Shown: positions 8,339 through 15,552 of the stretch, in pieces
How the letters are laid out: each line of letters opens with the position of its first letter
Numbering within the stretch: position 1 is the stretch's first letter
Position numbers and translations under genes: made by a program
Assembly (NCBI GenBank): GCA_038063855.1
Contig: JBBTUF010000031.1
Coordinates: 1 to 23,071, forward strand
Length of the DNA stretch: 23,071 nt
Direction of reading: 5' to 3'
From: JBBTUF01 sp038063855
GTDB taxonomy: Bacteria; Patescibacteriota; Minisyncoccia; Ryanbacterales; GWA2-47-10b
Notes under the pieces: generated by a model
The model's database searches: none
What the model was told of the DNA's origin: nothing
What the model saw: the letters and a program-made list of their open reading frames with translations, nothing else

Positions 8339-9652
8339 ATGAACAAAAAAATATTATTAAGCCTAACCATGATTGCGGGCGCCGCGGCGCTCGTGTATGG
8401 AGGCACACAATCATTCTTCTCCGATTCTGAAACTTCAACAGGGAATACATTTACCGCAGGCGCGATTGATCTAAAAGTTGATAGCCAGCAACACTACAAT
8501 GGGCATGAGTGCATTCCAAACGAAGACACGGGAACATCAGCAAATATGCCGTATGTTTGGGGTCCTGGGAATAATCCTTATCCGGTAGCAGGTACGGCTT
8601 GTGATGGTACATGGGCACTTACCGATCTTGGTAATGGAGTACAAAAGTTTTGGAATTTTAATGACGTTAAACCAGGTGACGAGGGTGAAAACACAATCTC
8701 TCTTCATATTGATAGCAACCCAGCTTGGGCGTGTGTTGATTTAAATTTGACGAAAAATGATGATGTTAGTTCTGTCGAGCCTGAATTAGCCGCAGGAGAT
8801 GCGCAAAATACAGACAGTATTTTTGATGGCGAACTTGCACAAAACATTAAATTTGCAGCTTGGGCAGACGATGGCGATAATATTTGGGAAGAAAGAGAGC
8901 CGCTTCTTTTCTCAAACCAATCCGGACCTGCTAGCGACGTTCTTGGTGGTAAGACATACGCACTTGCAGATTCTGTAACAGGAACACCATTATTAGGTGG
9001 CTCAACTAGCTACATAGGGCTTGCATGGTGCGCTGGTACACAGACAGTAAATACAGGAAGTAACACAATAACTTGCGATGGCGCAGGAATGGGTAACAAT
9101 GCTCAGACCGATTCAATGGTTGCAGATGTAACTTTTCGAGTTGAGCAAGCAAGAAATAATCCCGATTTTGTCTGTAAGAGCGTTGCTCCAGAACCAAACG
9201 TCACAAAGAGTCTTCGTCTTGAAAACGAAAACATAGTAGAGGGTGGTCCTTGGACAATAATTAATGACAACACTTTTGCTAATCTAACGTGGGTTGGCGA
9301 TGGTCCAACGTTCAATTACACTTTAAACGCGCAGGGTTTGACTCCATCAACTTCTTATAGCCTGATTTATTATGCTGATGGTTGGCCAGGAAATAATCCA
9401 GGGGCGTTCATTGGCGCACATACAACTGACGCAAGTGGAAATATTGTAAGTGGTGCTGGCAATCCTAACTTAGGAGTAGATTTGCCAACCTTGCCCGATG
9501 GCAACTTTGCGGTAGGTGCAAAAATTTGGCTAGTCCGATCTTCAGATTATAACAGTGGTACTCCTTCAACCGGTCCGATGACTGCTTGGAATCCAAGTCA
9601 ATATTTGTTTGAAGGTAATGTCTACATTAATTACAACGATACAAATAATTAA
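8339..9652 (+). CDS. TasA/camelysin-like secreted fibre protein B with unique C-terminal domain
   Basis: 437 residues. The signal and first strand (MNKKILLSL…YGGTQSFFSDSETSTGNTFTAGAIDLKVD) are almost those of protein A, and the shaft repeats the same landmarks: DVKPGDEGENTISLHID, WADDGDNIWEE, SYIGLAWCAG, TCDGAGMGNNAQTDSMVADVTF (20-residue stretches quoted in part), QARNNPDFVC ending near 279. An insertion with two extra cysteines (about 48-100) is specific to B. The C-terminal tip (about 287-437; TKSLRLENENIVEGGPW…SYSLIYYADGW…AVGAKIWLV) is a predicted beta-sandwich that I do not recognise and that has no similarity to the tip of A or C. TAAAAT lies 8 nt before the ATG, but there is no good -35; it may be cotranscribed with A (31-nt gap). 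Confidence 0.7.
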   Translation: MNKKILLSLTMIAGAAALVYGGTQSFFSDSETSTGNTFTAGAIDLKVDSQQHYNGHECIPNEDTGTSANMPYVWGPGNNPYPVAGTACDGTWALTDLGNGVQKFWNFNDVKPGDEGENTISLHIDSNPAWACVDLNLTKNDDVSSVEPELAAGDAQNTDSIFDGELAQNIKFAAWADDGDNIWEEREPLLFSNQSGPASDVLGGKTYALADSVTGTPLLGGSTSYIGLAWCAGTQTVNTGSNTITCDGAGMGNNAQTDSMVADVTFRVEQARNNPDFVCKSVAPEPNVTKSLRLENENIVEGGPWTIINDNTFANLTWVGDGPTFNYTLNAQGLTPSTSYSLIYYADGWPGNNPGAFIGAHTTDASGNIVSGAGNPNLGVDLPTLPDGNFAVGAKIWLVRSSDYNSGTPSTGPMTAWNPSQYLFEGNVYINYNDTNN

Positions 9653-9721
9653 TTATTTAAAGTGTATTAAGACTGAAATAATCTCGAATCAGACAGCCCA
9701 ATAGCAATAAATTAAACCATT

Positions 9722-11074
9722 ATGAAACAAATACTATTTAGCTTAGGAGTTATTGGTGCGGTAAGCGCACTCGCCGTGGGCGGGTCGGGTGCGTTTTTTA
9801 CCGACGCCGAAACATCAACGGGAAACACTTTTACCGCGGGCACTATCGATCTCAAAATCGATAATTCAAGTTGGTATAATGGTGTTTTTCAAGCTGATCT
9901 AAGTTGGGCGCCTTCTGACTTGGCCGGAAAACTTTTCTTTAACTTTAAAGATTTGAAACCGGGCGATTGGTCGGAAGATACTATTAGTCTTCATGTCGAC
10001 AATAACGATTCGTGGGTGTGTGCAAATGTGAAGCTCACAAAAAACGATGATGTAAGTACCAACGAGCCAGAATTGCAGGCAGGTGACGTCGCTGAAGACG
10101 CTACAAACAATTGGGATGGCGAATTAGGTAAAGAACTTAAATTTGTTTTCTGGGCAGACGATGGCGATAATGTGCTTGAGACAGGTGAGCAAGTTTTGCT
10201 TTCAGGGAGCCCAAGCAGTTTGCCGCAGGGTGATGGCAACCCGGGTATGACCTTTCCACTTGTTGATTCAACGTTTAACGCATTTGGCGCGGTAGGTCAG
10301 CCGCTTCCCGGTCTCGAGACGAAATTTATCGGTAAAGCGTGGTGTTTTGGAGATATTTCGCTCGTGCCAGTTACACAAGACGGCGTTGGTAATGCAATGA
10401 ATCCCGGTGGCGCTCAAGGCCCCGGTATCAAATGCGATGGAGCACCCGTTACCAATATCTCGCAGTCTGATACATTGGTCGGTGATGTTACTTTTACCGC
10501 GGTACAGTCGCGCAATAATGCGAATTTTGTATGCAAGCCAGTTCAGACTTCATGTACCGAGCAAGACACATGGGCGAGCTCTGTTAAAAGTTTCTCACAA
10601 GGCAAGCGTAAAGACGGCTCTGTAATTGCGCTCGATCGATCTGATCCAGCTCAGGCGCTTGGCGTTGCCGAGACCGTTGGAGCAGTATACGATAGTCCGA
10701 TTATCGCAGGTACATTTTTCAGCCTTGGTTTTGATGACGCGACAAACCTCGGATTTGGAGGCAACTTAGCTGTCGGATTTCCGAAGTTTATCGTCAATGG
10801 TTCGGGCGCTGATGTAAAGGTATTTGAGGTCACTGGCGGTCCAACGTATCCCGATGAAAATGTGAAAGTTGAGGCAAGTCAAGATGGACTAAGCTGGACG
10901 TTGCTTGCCGCCTCCGTTACGCGCGACGCCGAAGTTGATCTAGGTTTACTCGCGTGGGCAAAGTATGTTCGCGTTACAGACGTGAGCGACAAGAGCCTTT
11001 TCCCCGCTGATGCCGATGGCTATGATGTCGATGGCATCAAAGCACTCAATTGCGTCAACGAAATCGTAAATTAA
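9722..11074 (+). CDS. TasA/camelysin-like secreted fibre protein C with discoidin-like C-terminal domain
   Basis: 450 residues. It has the same SipW-type start (MKQILFSLGV…GGSGAFFTDAETSTGNTFTAGTIDL) and shaft landmarks (LKPGDWSEDTISLHVDNND, WADDGDNVLETGEQ, FIGKAWCFG, KCDG, VQSRNNANFVC) to about 271. The tip (about 278-450) contains GTFFSLGFDDATN, VNGSGADVKVFEV, VKVEASQDGLSWTLL and AKYVRVTDVS…DGYDVDGIKAL, the pattern of discoidin / F5-8C-related domains found in bacterial surface proteins that bind glycans. The shaft is closer to A than to B in the VPVTQD…GAQGPG loop. It is probably exported by Sec and processed by the signal peptidase that follows 20 nt later. Confidence 0.75.
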   Translation: MKQILFSLGVIGAVSALAVGGSGAFFTDAETSTGNTFTAGTIDLKIDNSSWYNGVFQADLSWAPSDLAGKLFFNFKDLKPGDWSEDTISLHVDNNDSWVCANVKLTKNDDVSTNEPELQAGDVAEDATNNWDGELGKELKFVFWADDGDNVLETGEQVLLSGSPSSLPQGDGNPGMTFPLVDSTFNAFGAVGQPLPGLETKFIGKAWCFGDISLVPVTQDGVGNAMNPGGAQGPGIKCDGAPVTNISQSDTLVGDVTFTAVQSRNNANFVCKPVQTSCTEQDTWASSVKSFSQGKRKDGSVIALDRSDPAQALGVAETVGAVYDSPIIAGTFFSLGFDDATNLGFGGNLAVGFPKFIVNGSGADVKVFEVTGGPTYPDENVKVEASQDGLSWTLLAASVTRDAEVDLGLLAWAKYVRVTDVSDKSLFPADADGYDVDGIKALNCVNEIVN

Positions 11075-11094
11075 GATAAATTAACGAATATCTT

Positions 11095-11652
11095 TTGAAA
11101 ATATTTTTCAAAACTTTATATTATGTGATATTTGCAAGCCTTGGGGCGGTTGCCTTGTTGCTTGTTGCCTCACTGTTGCCAATTCCGGGGAACTATAAAG
11201 TGAAAGTTGTGCTTTCGGGTTCTATGGAGCCAACGATACAAACAGGTAGTATTATTGTCGCGCGTCCCGTAAATCAGTATCAAAAAGGCGACATTATTAC
11301 ATTTGGAAAAGATACAAAAAAAGAAATTCCGGTAACCCATCGTATTGTGTCAGAAAAAGATGGTGGCTTTATTACTCGAGGAGATGCCAACGATGTCACC
11401 GATACAAATTTGGTACAGAAGAAAGATATTATTGGAAGAGTCATATTTTCGGCACCCTATGTTGGATACGCAATTTCGGCAGCAAAGACGCCATTGGGTT
11501 TTGTATTTTTAATTATAATTCCTGCGCTTTTGATTATTCTTGATGAGATTCGAAAAATTATTCGCGAATTTCGAGGTATAAGAAAGCAAAAGCATCAGCA
11601 TATCGTGGAGCGTAGTGAGGCGCCACCATCACGAAGGAGAATGACGGTATGA
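11095..11652 (+). CDS. sipW: SipW-like (ER-type, Ser-His) signal peptidase I
   Basis: 185 residues with a TTG start at 11095; an upstream in-frame TAA at 11077 and the hydrophobic N-terminus (residues 7-30) leave little choice. VVLSGSMEPTI carries the nucleophile Ser43, and VTHRIV has His82 where bacterial type I enzymes have Lys, the mark of the S26B group (SipW, archaeal and ER peptidases). RGDANDVTD supplies the acidic residues. A second transmembrane helix lies near 135-157. Such enzymes process TasA-like precursors, so the four neighbouring signal-peptide proteins are the likely substrates. Both Ser and His are present, so it should be active. Its TGA overlaps the next gene's ATG by 4 nt. 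Confidence 0.88.
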   Translation: MKIFFKTLYYVIFASLGAVALLLVASLLPIPGNYKVKVVLSGSMEPTIQTGSIIVARPVNQYQKGDIITFGKDTKKEIPVTHRIVSEKDGGFITRGDANDVTDTNLVQKKDIIGRVIFSAPYVGYAISAAKTPLGFVFLIIIPALLIILDEIRKIIREFRGIRKQKHQHIVERSEAPPSRRRMTV

Positions 11653-12389
11653 AAATAATGCTCGCGTTATGTACAATACTCGCAGTTATTTTTGCACTAT
11701 CTTCGGTTGGTACTACAATTTCGTATTATCAAAATATTGATACATCTATAGATAATATTTTAAGCTCGACGATTCTGAATCTTGGAGTTTCGGCGTCGGA
11801 TTTTTCTCCACCAGAAATTGGGGCAGGGGAGTCAGCTCAAAAAACTGCGACGGTTGCGAATCTCGGTGGCGTCGATTTTCAGTATGATATTGAGGCGAAG
11901 AATTTCGCTAGCGATTTGTCACTCTGCAATGCTCTTGATCTTGTAGCATCGCTCGATGGCAAGATCGTGTATACTGGTAAACTAAATACGTTTGTTGTTT
12001 CTGCCACAACAACGCATTACGCGTGGCAATATGCGGTAACACTGCCATCGGATGTAGGTAATGCGGCATGTAATTTTGATTTGGAGTTTAGAGCATGGCA
12101 AACGGATGTCGGGTCATATACTGCAAGCGGATATCGCGATTCAGAAATTATTCAAAATACTATTTCTTCGCGCGCCATAGAGTTGCCTCTGATTATACAT
12201 AATCACGAAGAAGGAGAGGATGAGAAAGGTGATGGGGATAAAAAAGATGAAGATAAAGACGAACAAGACGACAGCGATAATCATAATACCAGCGAAGGGC
12301 ATAATGAAATAATTGGAGAAAGTACAACAACTCCAGCGATTATAGAGCAGGAAGATAGCAAAGAAGATAAAGTAGGAGAGCAGGAATAA
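11649..12389 (+). CDS. Divergent TasA/TapA-like secreted protein with long acidic tail
   Basis: 246 residues, ATGA overlap with the signal peptidase gene; AAGGAG at 11634-11639 gives a 9-nt spacing. The N-terminus (ALSSVGTTISYYQNIDTSIDNILSS, then ILNLGVSASDF) lines up with the GGTxSFFSDSETSTGNTFTAGAIDL start of proteins A-C, although identity is low. A small beta domain follows (GESAQKTATVANLGGVDFQYDIEAKN…CNFDLEFRAWQ) to about 175. From about 182 the chain is a low-complexity, strongly acidic tail (E, D, K, N, H). By analogy with the tapA-sipW-tasA operon it may be a minor subunit, nucleator or anchor. No sortase motif or C-terminal membrane segment is seen, so anchoring is unclear. Confidence 0.6.
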   Translation: MKIMLALCTILAVIFALSSVGTTISYYQNIDTSIDNILSSTILNLGVSASDFSPPEIGAGESAQKTATVANLGGVDFQYDIEAKNFASDLSLCNALDLVASLDGKIVYTGKLNTFVVSATTTHYAWQYAVTLPSDVGNAACNFDLEFRAWQTDVGSYTASGYRDSEIIQNTISSRAIELPLIIHNHEEGEDEKGDGDKKDEDKDEQDDSDNHNTSEGHNEIIGESTTTPAIIEQEDSKEDKVGEQE

Positions 12390-12395
12390 ATAAAA

Positions 12396-12423
12396 AAAGG
12401 CTCTACCGCGAGGTAGAGCCTTT
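12396..12423. terminator. Bidirectional intrinsic terminator
   Basis: A perfect 9-bp stem GGCTCTACC/GGTAGAGCC (12399-12407 and 12412-12420) closes a GCGA tetraloop of the stable GNRA type. A7 lies on the left and TTT on the right. In the plus direction it ends the TasA-like operon. In the minus direction it has the better U-tract (seven T) and would end the 12403-12702 gene, whose stop codon lies within the hairpin. Confidence 0.9.
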
Positions 12424-12702
12424 GCTCTGAAAGTCGAGCGTGGGTTGCTTGCGCTCGGCATGTTTATTATCAGCGGCACGGATGTATTTCCATACTGCGC
12501 CGAAAGCTTCTCGGCAGATGACTGGAGAAATGCTTGCTCGATAGCGTTTACCATGTCGAGATCTCTCGCCACTGATCATTTGTAGCCCACCAGAGGTTAA
12601 TTTCCATGTGGTAATGAGAGTGAGAATATCATTGCCTGCACTGCCCAATTTTGATCGCACGGTGTAAATATTGCCCCTATGACACGTCACACTTTTGACC
12701 AT
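12403..12702 (-). CDS. Small basic protein of unknown function
   Basis: 99 residues, not recognised. It is supported by signals rather than homology: GGAGGT ends 5 nt before the ATG (the strongest SD in the window), and TTGACA-17 nt-TACCAT lies just upstream. The TAG stop (12405-12403) sits inside the terminator hairpin, so the last residues (KGSTSR) are encoded by the stem. The protein is rich in Arg/Lys and has three cysteines but no signal peptide or transmembrane helix (MVKSVTCHRGN…SGERSRHGKRYRAS…FGAVWKYIRAADNKHAERK), suggesting nucleic-acid binding, though this is weak. The base composition looks more G+C-rich than the flanking genes, which may mean recent acquisition. An overlapping minus-strand frame (12141-12572) lacks these signals. 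Confidence 0.55.
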   Translation of the reverse strand: MVKSVTCHRGNIYTVRSKLGSAGNDILTLITTWKLTSGGLQMISGERSRHGKRYRASISPVICREAFGAVWKYIRAADNKHAERKQPTLDFQSKGSTSR

Positions 12703-12725
12703 TCATTACCTCCGTTCTAGGGTTC

Positions 12726-12754
12726 ATGGTAGCACGAAAAACAATATTTGTCAA
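12726..12754 (-). promoter_or_regulatory. Strong sigma70-type promoter of the 99-aa gene
   Basis: On the minus strand TTGACA (12754-12749), a 17-nt spacer and TACCAT (12731-12726), about 24 nt before the ATG. This leaves a short leader just long enough to hold the GGAGGT ribosome binding site. It is the best promoter match in the window. Confidence 0.75.
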
Positions 12755-12779
12755 TGGCGGTATTGACGAAGGAAAGCTT

Positions 12780-12998
12780 TTATTTGAGTGTGGCAGAATA
12801 GCCAATATCAGAGATTGTTTTTTGGATTTCTTCAATTTTAATTTTGGATTCGTCGTATTCGATGGTACCTAATTTTTCTCCCCAATTAATATTTGCAGAT
12901 TTAATCCCATCAGTTGAATCGAGTAGCATTTTTATTCCGATTGCACATGCATCACAATGCATGCCTTCTATGCTAAAATCTTTTTTGATAATTGCCAT
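12780..12998 (-). CDS. CopZ-like heavy-metal-associated (HMA) domain protein
   Basis: 72 residues, a complete single HMA (ferredoxin-like beta-alpha-beta-beta-alpha-beta) domain. KDFSIEGMHCDACAIGI carries the G-M-x-C-x-x-C metal site, and the end (IQKTISDIGYSATLK) has the usual I-x-x-x-G-Y-x-A pattern. Known members carry Cu(I) to P-type ATPases or form such domains within them. The start at 12998 is preferred over an upstream ATG at 13055 because family members begin close to the first strand and because a -10 box sits 7 nt before it. No copper ATPase or copper-responsive regulator is in view. It is divergent from the nucleotidyltransferase gene. Confidence 0.88.
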   Translation of the reverse strand: MAIIKKDFSIEGMHCDACAIGIKMLLDSTDGIKSANINWGEKLGTIEYDESKIKIEEIQKTISDIGYSATLK

Positions 12999-13005
12999 AT
13001 GACGT

Positions 13006-13067
13006 AGTATAACAGCGTTGAGAAGGTTATTTAAATTACCACATGCCCTTGCCAAAAATGATAAAAT
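13006..13067. promoter_or_regulatory. Divergent leaderless promoters of the HMA protein and the nucleotidyltransferase
   Basis: Minus strand: TATACT (13011-13006) ends 7 nt before ATG 12998, with a weak TTAAAT (13034-13029) 17 nt upstream. Plus strand: TAAAAT (13062-13067) ends 5 nt before ATG 13073, with no clear -35. Both start codons would sit at or next to the mRNA 5' end. Confidence 0.5.
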
Positions 13068-13072
13068 AGTGT

Positions 13073-13801
13073 ATGGATGGAGCTATGAAGGCGATTATAT
13101 TGGCAGCAGGCAAGGGAACGCGTATGCGCCCGTTGACTAATACATGTCCCAAACCGCTTTTGGCGGTTGCTGGGCGGCCACTTATCGAGCATATCGCAGG
13201 CGCTTTGCCAGACGAAGTAGATGAGTTTATCATTGTAATTGGGTATTTAGGCAACAAAATCCGTAATTTTTTTGGTTCAACATTTTTAGGCAAGCCTGTT
13301 ACGTACGTTACTCAAATTGAGACGAAAGGAACTTTTCATGCATTGGGTCTTGTAAAGCATTTAATAAGCCCAGGGGAGCGTTTTTTTGTTCTTTACGGTG
13401 ATGATTTGCATGGTGCGGAAGGATTAAAAGAATGTCTTCAATATCCGCGAGCTTTGGTTGTGAGTCTCGTGGACGATCCACGTCCGTATGGGAATGTTGA
13501 AGTCGATGGCCGCAACATTATCACTAGCATGGTTGAGAAACCAACAGAACCAAGAGGAAATTTAATCAGCACTGGCGTATTACTTCTTGATTCAAATATA
13601 TTTAAATACCCGCCAAAACCGCATCCAAAAAATGGAGAATATTTTCTCGCGACTGCAGTTGCAGACATGTTGAAAATATATCCGTACACCGCCGTTTCTT
13701 CTTCATTTTGGTTTCCAGTTACAACGCCCGAGCATATGATCGAAGCTGATCGCATATTGCGAACTCAAGAGATTGCTAAAAAAATATTTATTCAAAATTA
13801 A
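13073..13801 (+). CDS. Sugar-phosphate nucleotidyltransferase (NTP_transferase family)
   Basis: 242 residues. MKAIILAAGKGTRMRPLT…PKPLL is the nucleotide-binding signature of glucose-1-phosphate thymidylyl/uridylyl- and mannose-1-phosphate guanylyltransferases. FVLYGDDLHG gives the metal-binding Asp, and SMVEKPTEPRGN the sugar-phosphate-binding VEKP. It makes an NDP-sugar from NTP and sugar-1-phosphate and would supply glycosyltransferases such as those at 177-3351. It lacks the left-handed beta-helix acyltransferase domain of GlmU. Which base and sugar are used is not clear. ATG 13085 gives the classical MKAII start with GGAG at 13079-13082; I list 13073 because a -10 box lies 5 nt upstream. 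Confidence 0.85.
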   Translation: MDGAMKAIILAAGKGTRMRPLTNTCPKPLLAVAGRPLIEHIAGALPDEVDEFIIVIGYLGNKIRNFFGSTFLGKPVTYVTQIETKGTFHALGLVKHLISPGERFFVLYGDDLHGAEGLKECLQYPRALVVSLVDDPRPYGNVEVDGRNIITSMVEKPTEPRGNLISTGVLLLDSNIFKYPPKPHPKNGEYFLATAVADMLKIYPYTAVSSSFWFPVTTPEHMIEADRILRTQEIAKKIFIQN

Positions 13802-13836
13802 TTGACGTCGTACTTAATAAGCTGTGGATAAGCTGG

Positions 13837-13864
13837 TTGTAAGGCGTTTATAAGTCATCATAAT
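13837..13864 (+). promoter_or_regulatory. Leaderless promoter of the 13871-16532 operon
   Basis: TTGTAA (13837-13842), a 16-nt spacer and CATAAT (13859-13864), six nt before ATG 13871. There is no room for an SD. A consensus DnaA-box-like TGTGGATAA lies just upstream at 13823-13831. Confidence 0.55.
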
Positions 13865-13870
13865 GACAGT

Positions 13871-14392
13871 ATGCAGAAGCACACTGTTTTTTTGTTTTTG
13901 GTTATTTTTCTTATTGGGTGTTTTGTTGTTCTCAGGGTAGAGGCCGCAGAGAGCGTACATGATATTTTTCTGCGCGAAAGAAATAAATTTTTTGAGTTAA
14001 AGGGAGGGGAAAAAATTGAGTCTGACCAGCGCATAATTTTAAAAGAAGCATTTCGTTATACATACGAAAGATCTTTTGCCGCAGTTTTACGGCTTGAAAA
14101 TATTTCAGCACGACTTAAAGTATATGAACTTGGATCTAAGACAAAAGATGTATCTAGTCGAGCTACTGACAAGATCGCAATTGCAGATGAGGCTCTTTCG
14201 GGTGCAAGAAGCGCAATAGTGCGTGCGGCAACTGATTTTGAAAACATATTTCTTGAAAATCAGCCTGCCGACGCATTTCGTGCAATGCGCTACTCTCTAA
14301 ATGAGCATGGTATTTCTAAATTGCAAGATGCGCATACGGCGCTGGTCGAAGCTACAATACTTTTGGAGGGAGATTATGAAAAATCAAACTAA
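13871..14392 (+). CDS. Secreted or lipid-anchored helical protein of unknown function
   Basis: 173 residues, not recognised. The N-terminus is a hydrophobic export signal (residues about 5-25). LIGC at 14-17 fits a lipobox, but the hydrophobic stretch continues beyond it, and VEAAES at about 23-28 also fits signal peptidase I. The rest is predicted almost all helical and heptad-like (LRERNKFFELKGG…FAAVLRLENISARLKVYEL…DEALSGARSAIVRAATDFENIF…AHTALVEATILLEGD), reminiscent of periplasmic coiled-coil or four-helix proteins. It opens a four-gene operon and overlaps the next gene by 17 nt. A role in assembling or sensing the envelope with its operon partners is only contextual. Confidence 0.6.
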   Translation: MQKHTVFLFLVIFLIGCFVVLRVEAAESVHDIFLRERNKFFELKGGEKIESDQRIILKEAFRYTYERSFAAVLRLENISARLKVYELGSKTKDVSSRATDKIAIADEALSGARSAIVRAATDFENIFLENQPADAFRAMRYSLNEHGISKLQDAHTALVEATILLEGDYEKSN

Positions 14393-14654
14393 TTATTTAC
14401 TCATATTTTTTGAAACTTTATGTATTGGTGTTTTTGTATTTTCCGTTTTGACGTATGCGCAAGGTTTTTATACGGAATCTCAAAATTTTATGCCAATTAT
14501 CCAAAGGCCAATTGGCGATAGCTTGGTGTACAAATTGCTTTTATTGAATTCTTCAAACACTCTAAGTGATATTGAAAGTGATCTTCGCTCGACTGAATTG
14601 AGAGGTCTCGATGATGATTTGTTAAACGTGGAAGACATATTTCGCGAACAATAA
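14376..14654 (+). CDS. Small single-span membrane or secreted protein of unknown function
   Basis: 92 residues from ATG 14376, chosen because GGAGGGAG (14365-14372) precedes it and because the N-terminus is then MKNQTN followed by a hydrophobic segment (about 8-27, LLIFFETLCIGVFVFSVLTY). The remainder (about 65 residues) is polar with a predicted helical end (LSDIESDLRSTEL…LLNVEDIFREQ). The start lies inside the previous gene, so the two are coupled. A cleavage after YAQG is possible. No family is recognised; size and place suggest a small partner of the secreted helical protein or of the transporter that begins one base after its stop. Confidence 0.6.
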   Translation: MKNQTNYLLIFFETLCIGVFVFSVLTYAQGFYTESQNFMPIIQRPIGDSLVYKLLLLNSSNTLSDIESDLRSTELRGLDDDLLNVEDIFREQ

Positions 14655-14655
14655 T

Positions 14656-15552
14656 ATGTTTATTTGGCTATACGCTGCAATTTTCGGATACTTTCTTTCT
14701 GCGATATCAAAAGTGTTTGATAAGATTCTTCTGGCAAAAGCAATACCAGAGCCGATTGTATTTACTGTATTTGCGGGCCTGTTGAGTGGGTTTGTTATTG
14801 TCCTTACTCCGTTTGGTTTTGCGCTTGTATCAGGCGTTACGTTTATATATGCAATGGCGGCAGGTATGTGCGTTCTGGTGGCCTTATATTTTCTGTATAG
14901 CGCTCTTCGCGAGTATGATGCTTCGCGGGTGGTACCTCTTGTCGCCAGTATTGGTCCATTTATTACGCTTTTGTTGTCGGTACAATTTATACAAGGTCAA
15001 TATACAAAGTACGAGCTTATCGCATTTGTATTTTTAGTTGTTGGAGGATTGCTGTTATCATGGAATCCGCGTATAGCACAAAAAATTCAATGGTCACTTC
15101 TTTCGAAAGTATTGGCTGCCGCGGTTTGTATGTCAGGATCGTATATACTTACAAAATTAGTATTTAACAGCACGCCATTTTTGAACGGTGTTATATGGAC
15201 ACGCTTCGGTATATTTTTCTCAGCGTTATTATTGCTTCTTTTCGCACGAGTTCGCGAAGCGTTGCGAATGATGCCTCGAGTTAAAATGAGTTACTCTGGT
15301 TTTTTTGTGTTGAATAAAGTAATTGGAGCGTTTGGTCTATTGAGTGTTGATTATGCTATTAAGTATGGTTCACCTGCGCTTGTGAATGCTCTCGGCAGCT
15401 TCGAATACTTTTTTGTGTTTTTGTTTGCGATTGTTTTTACAATTTTAGCTCCACGAATTTTGCGTGAGGATATTTCAGGGCGTGCGTTGGCATTAAAATT
15501 GGGAGGCTCGGCGGCACTTAGTGTTTCGTTATTTTTTCTTTTTTATTCATGA
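14656..15552 (+). CDS. EamA/DMT-superfamily membrane transporter
   Basis: 298 residues with about ten transmembrane helices in two similar halves, as in EamA-type drug/metabolite transporters. ALREYDASRVVPLVASIGPFITLLLSV and FVFLVVGGLLLSW match the conserved end of the first EamA repeat, and YAIKYGSPALVNALGSFEYFFVFLF the matching part of the second. Known members export or exchange amino acids, nucleotide sugars, undecaprenyl-linked sugars and other small molecules. Next to a secreted glycosidase-like protein, a sugar-related substrate is plausible but unproven. It starts one base after the previous stop, has no clear SD, and overlaps the next gene by ATGA. Confidence 0.75.
   Translation: MFIWLYAAIFGYFLSAISKVFDKILLAKAIPEPIVFTVFAGLLSGFVIVLTPFGFALVSGVTFIYAMAAGMCVLVALYFLYSALREYDASRVVPLVASIGPFITLLLSVQFIQGQYTKYELIAFVFLVVGGLLLSWNPRIAQKIQWSLLSKVLAAAVCMSGSYILTKLVFNSTPFLNGVIWTRFGIFFSALLLLLFARVREALRMMPRVKMSYSGFFVLNKVIGAFGLLSVDYAIKYGSPALVNALGSFEYFFVFLFAIVFTILAPRILREDISGRALALKLGGSAALSVSLFFLFYS

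Noticed and set aside
12141..12572. 143-codon minus-strand frame overlapping the acidic-tail gene and the 99-aa gene
   Set aside because: It has no promoter or SD and its hydrophobic F/I-rich part is the antisense of the acidic tail; the frame at 12403-12702 has strong signals.
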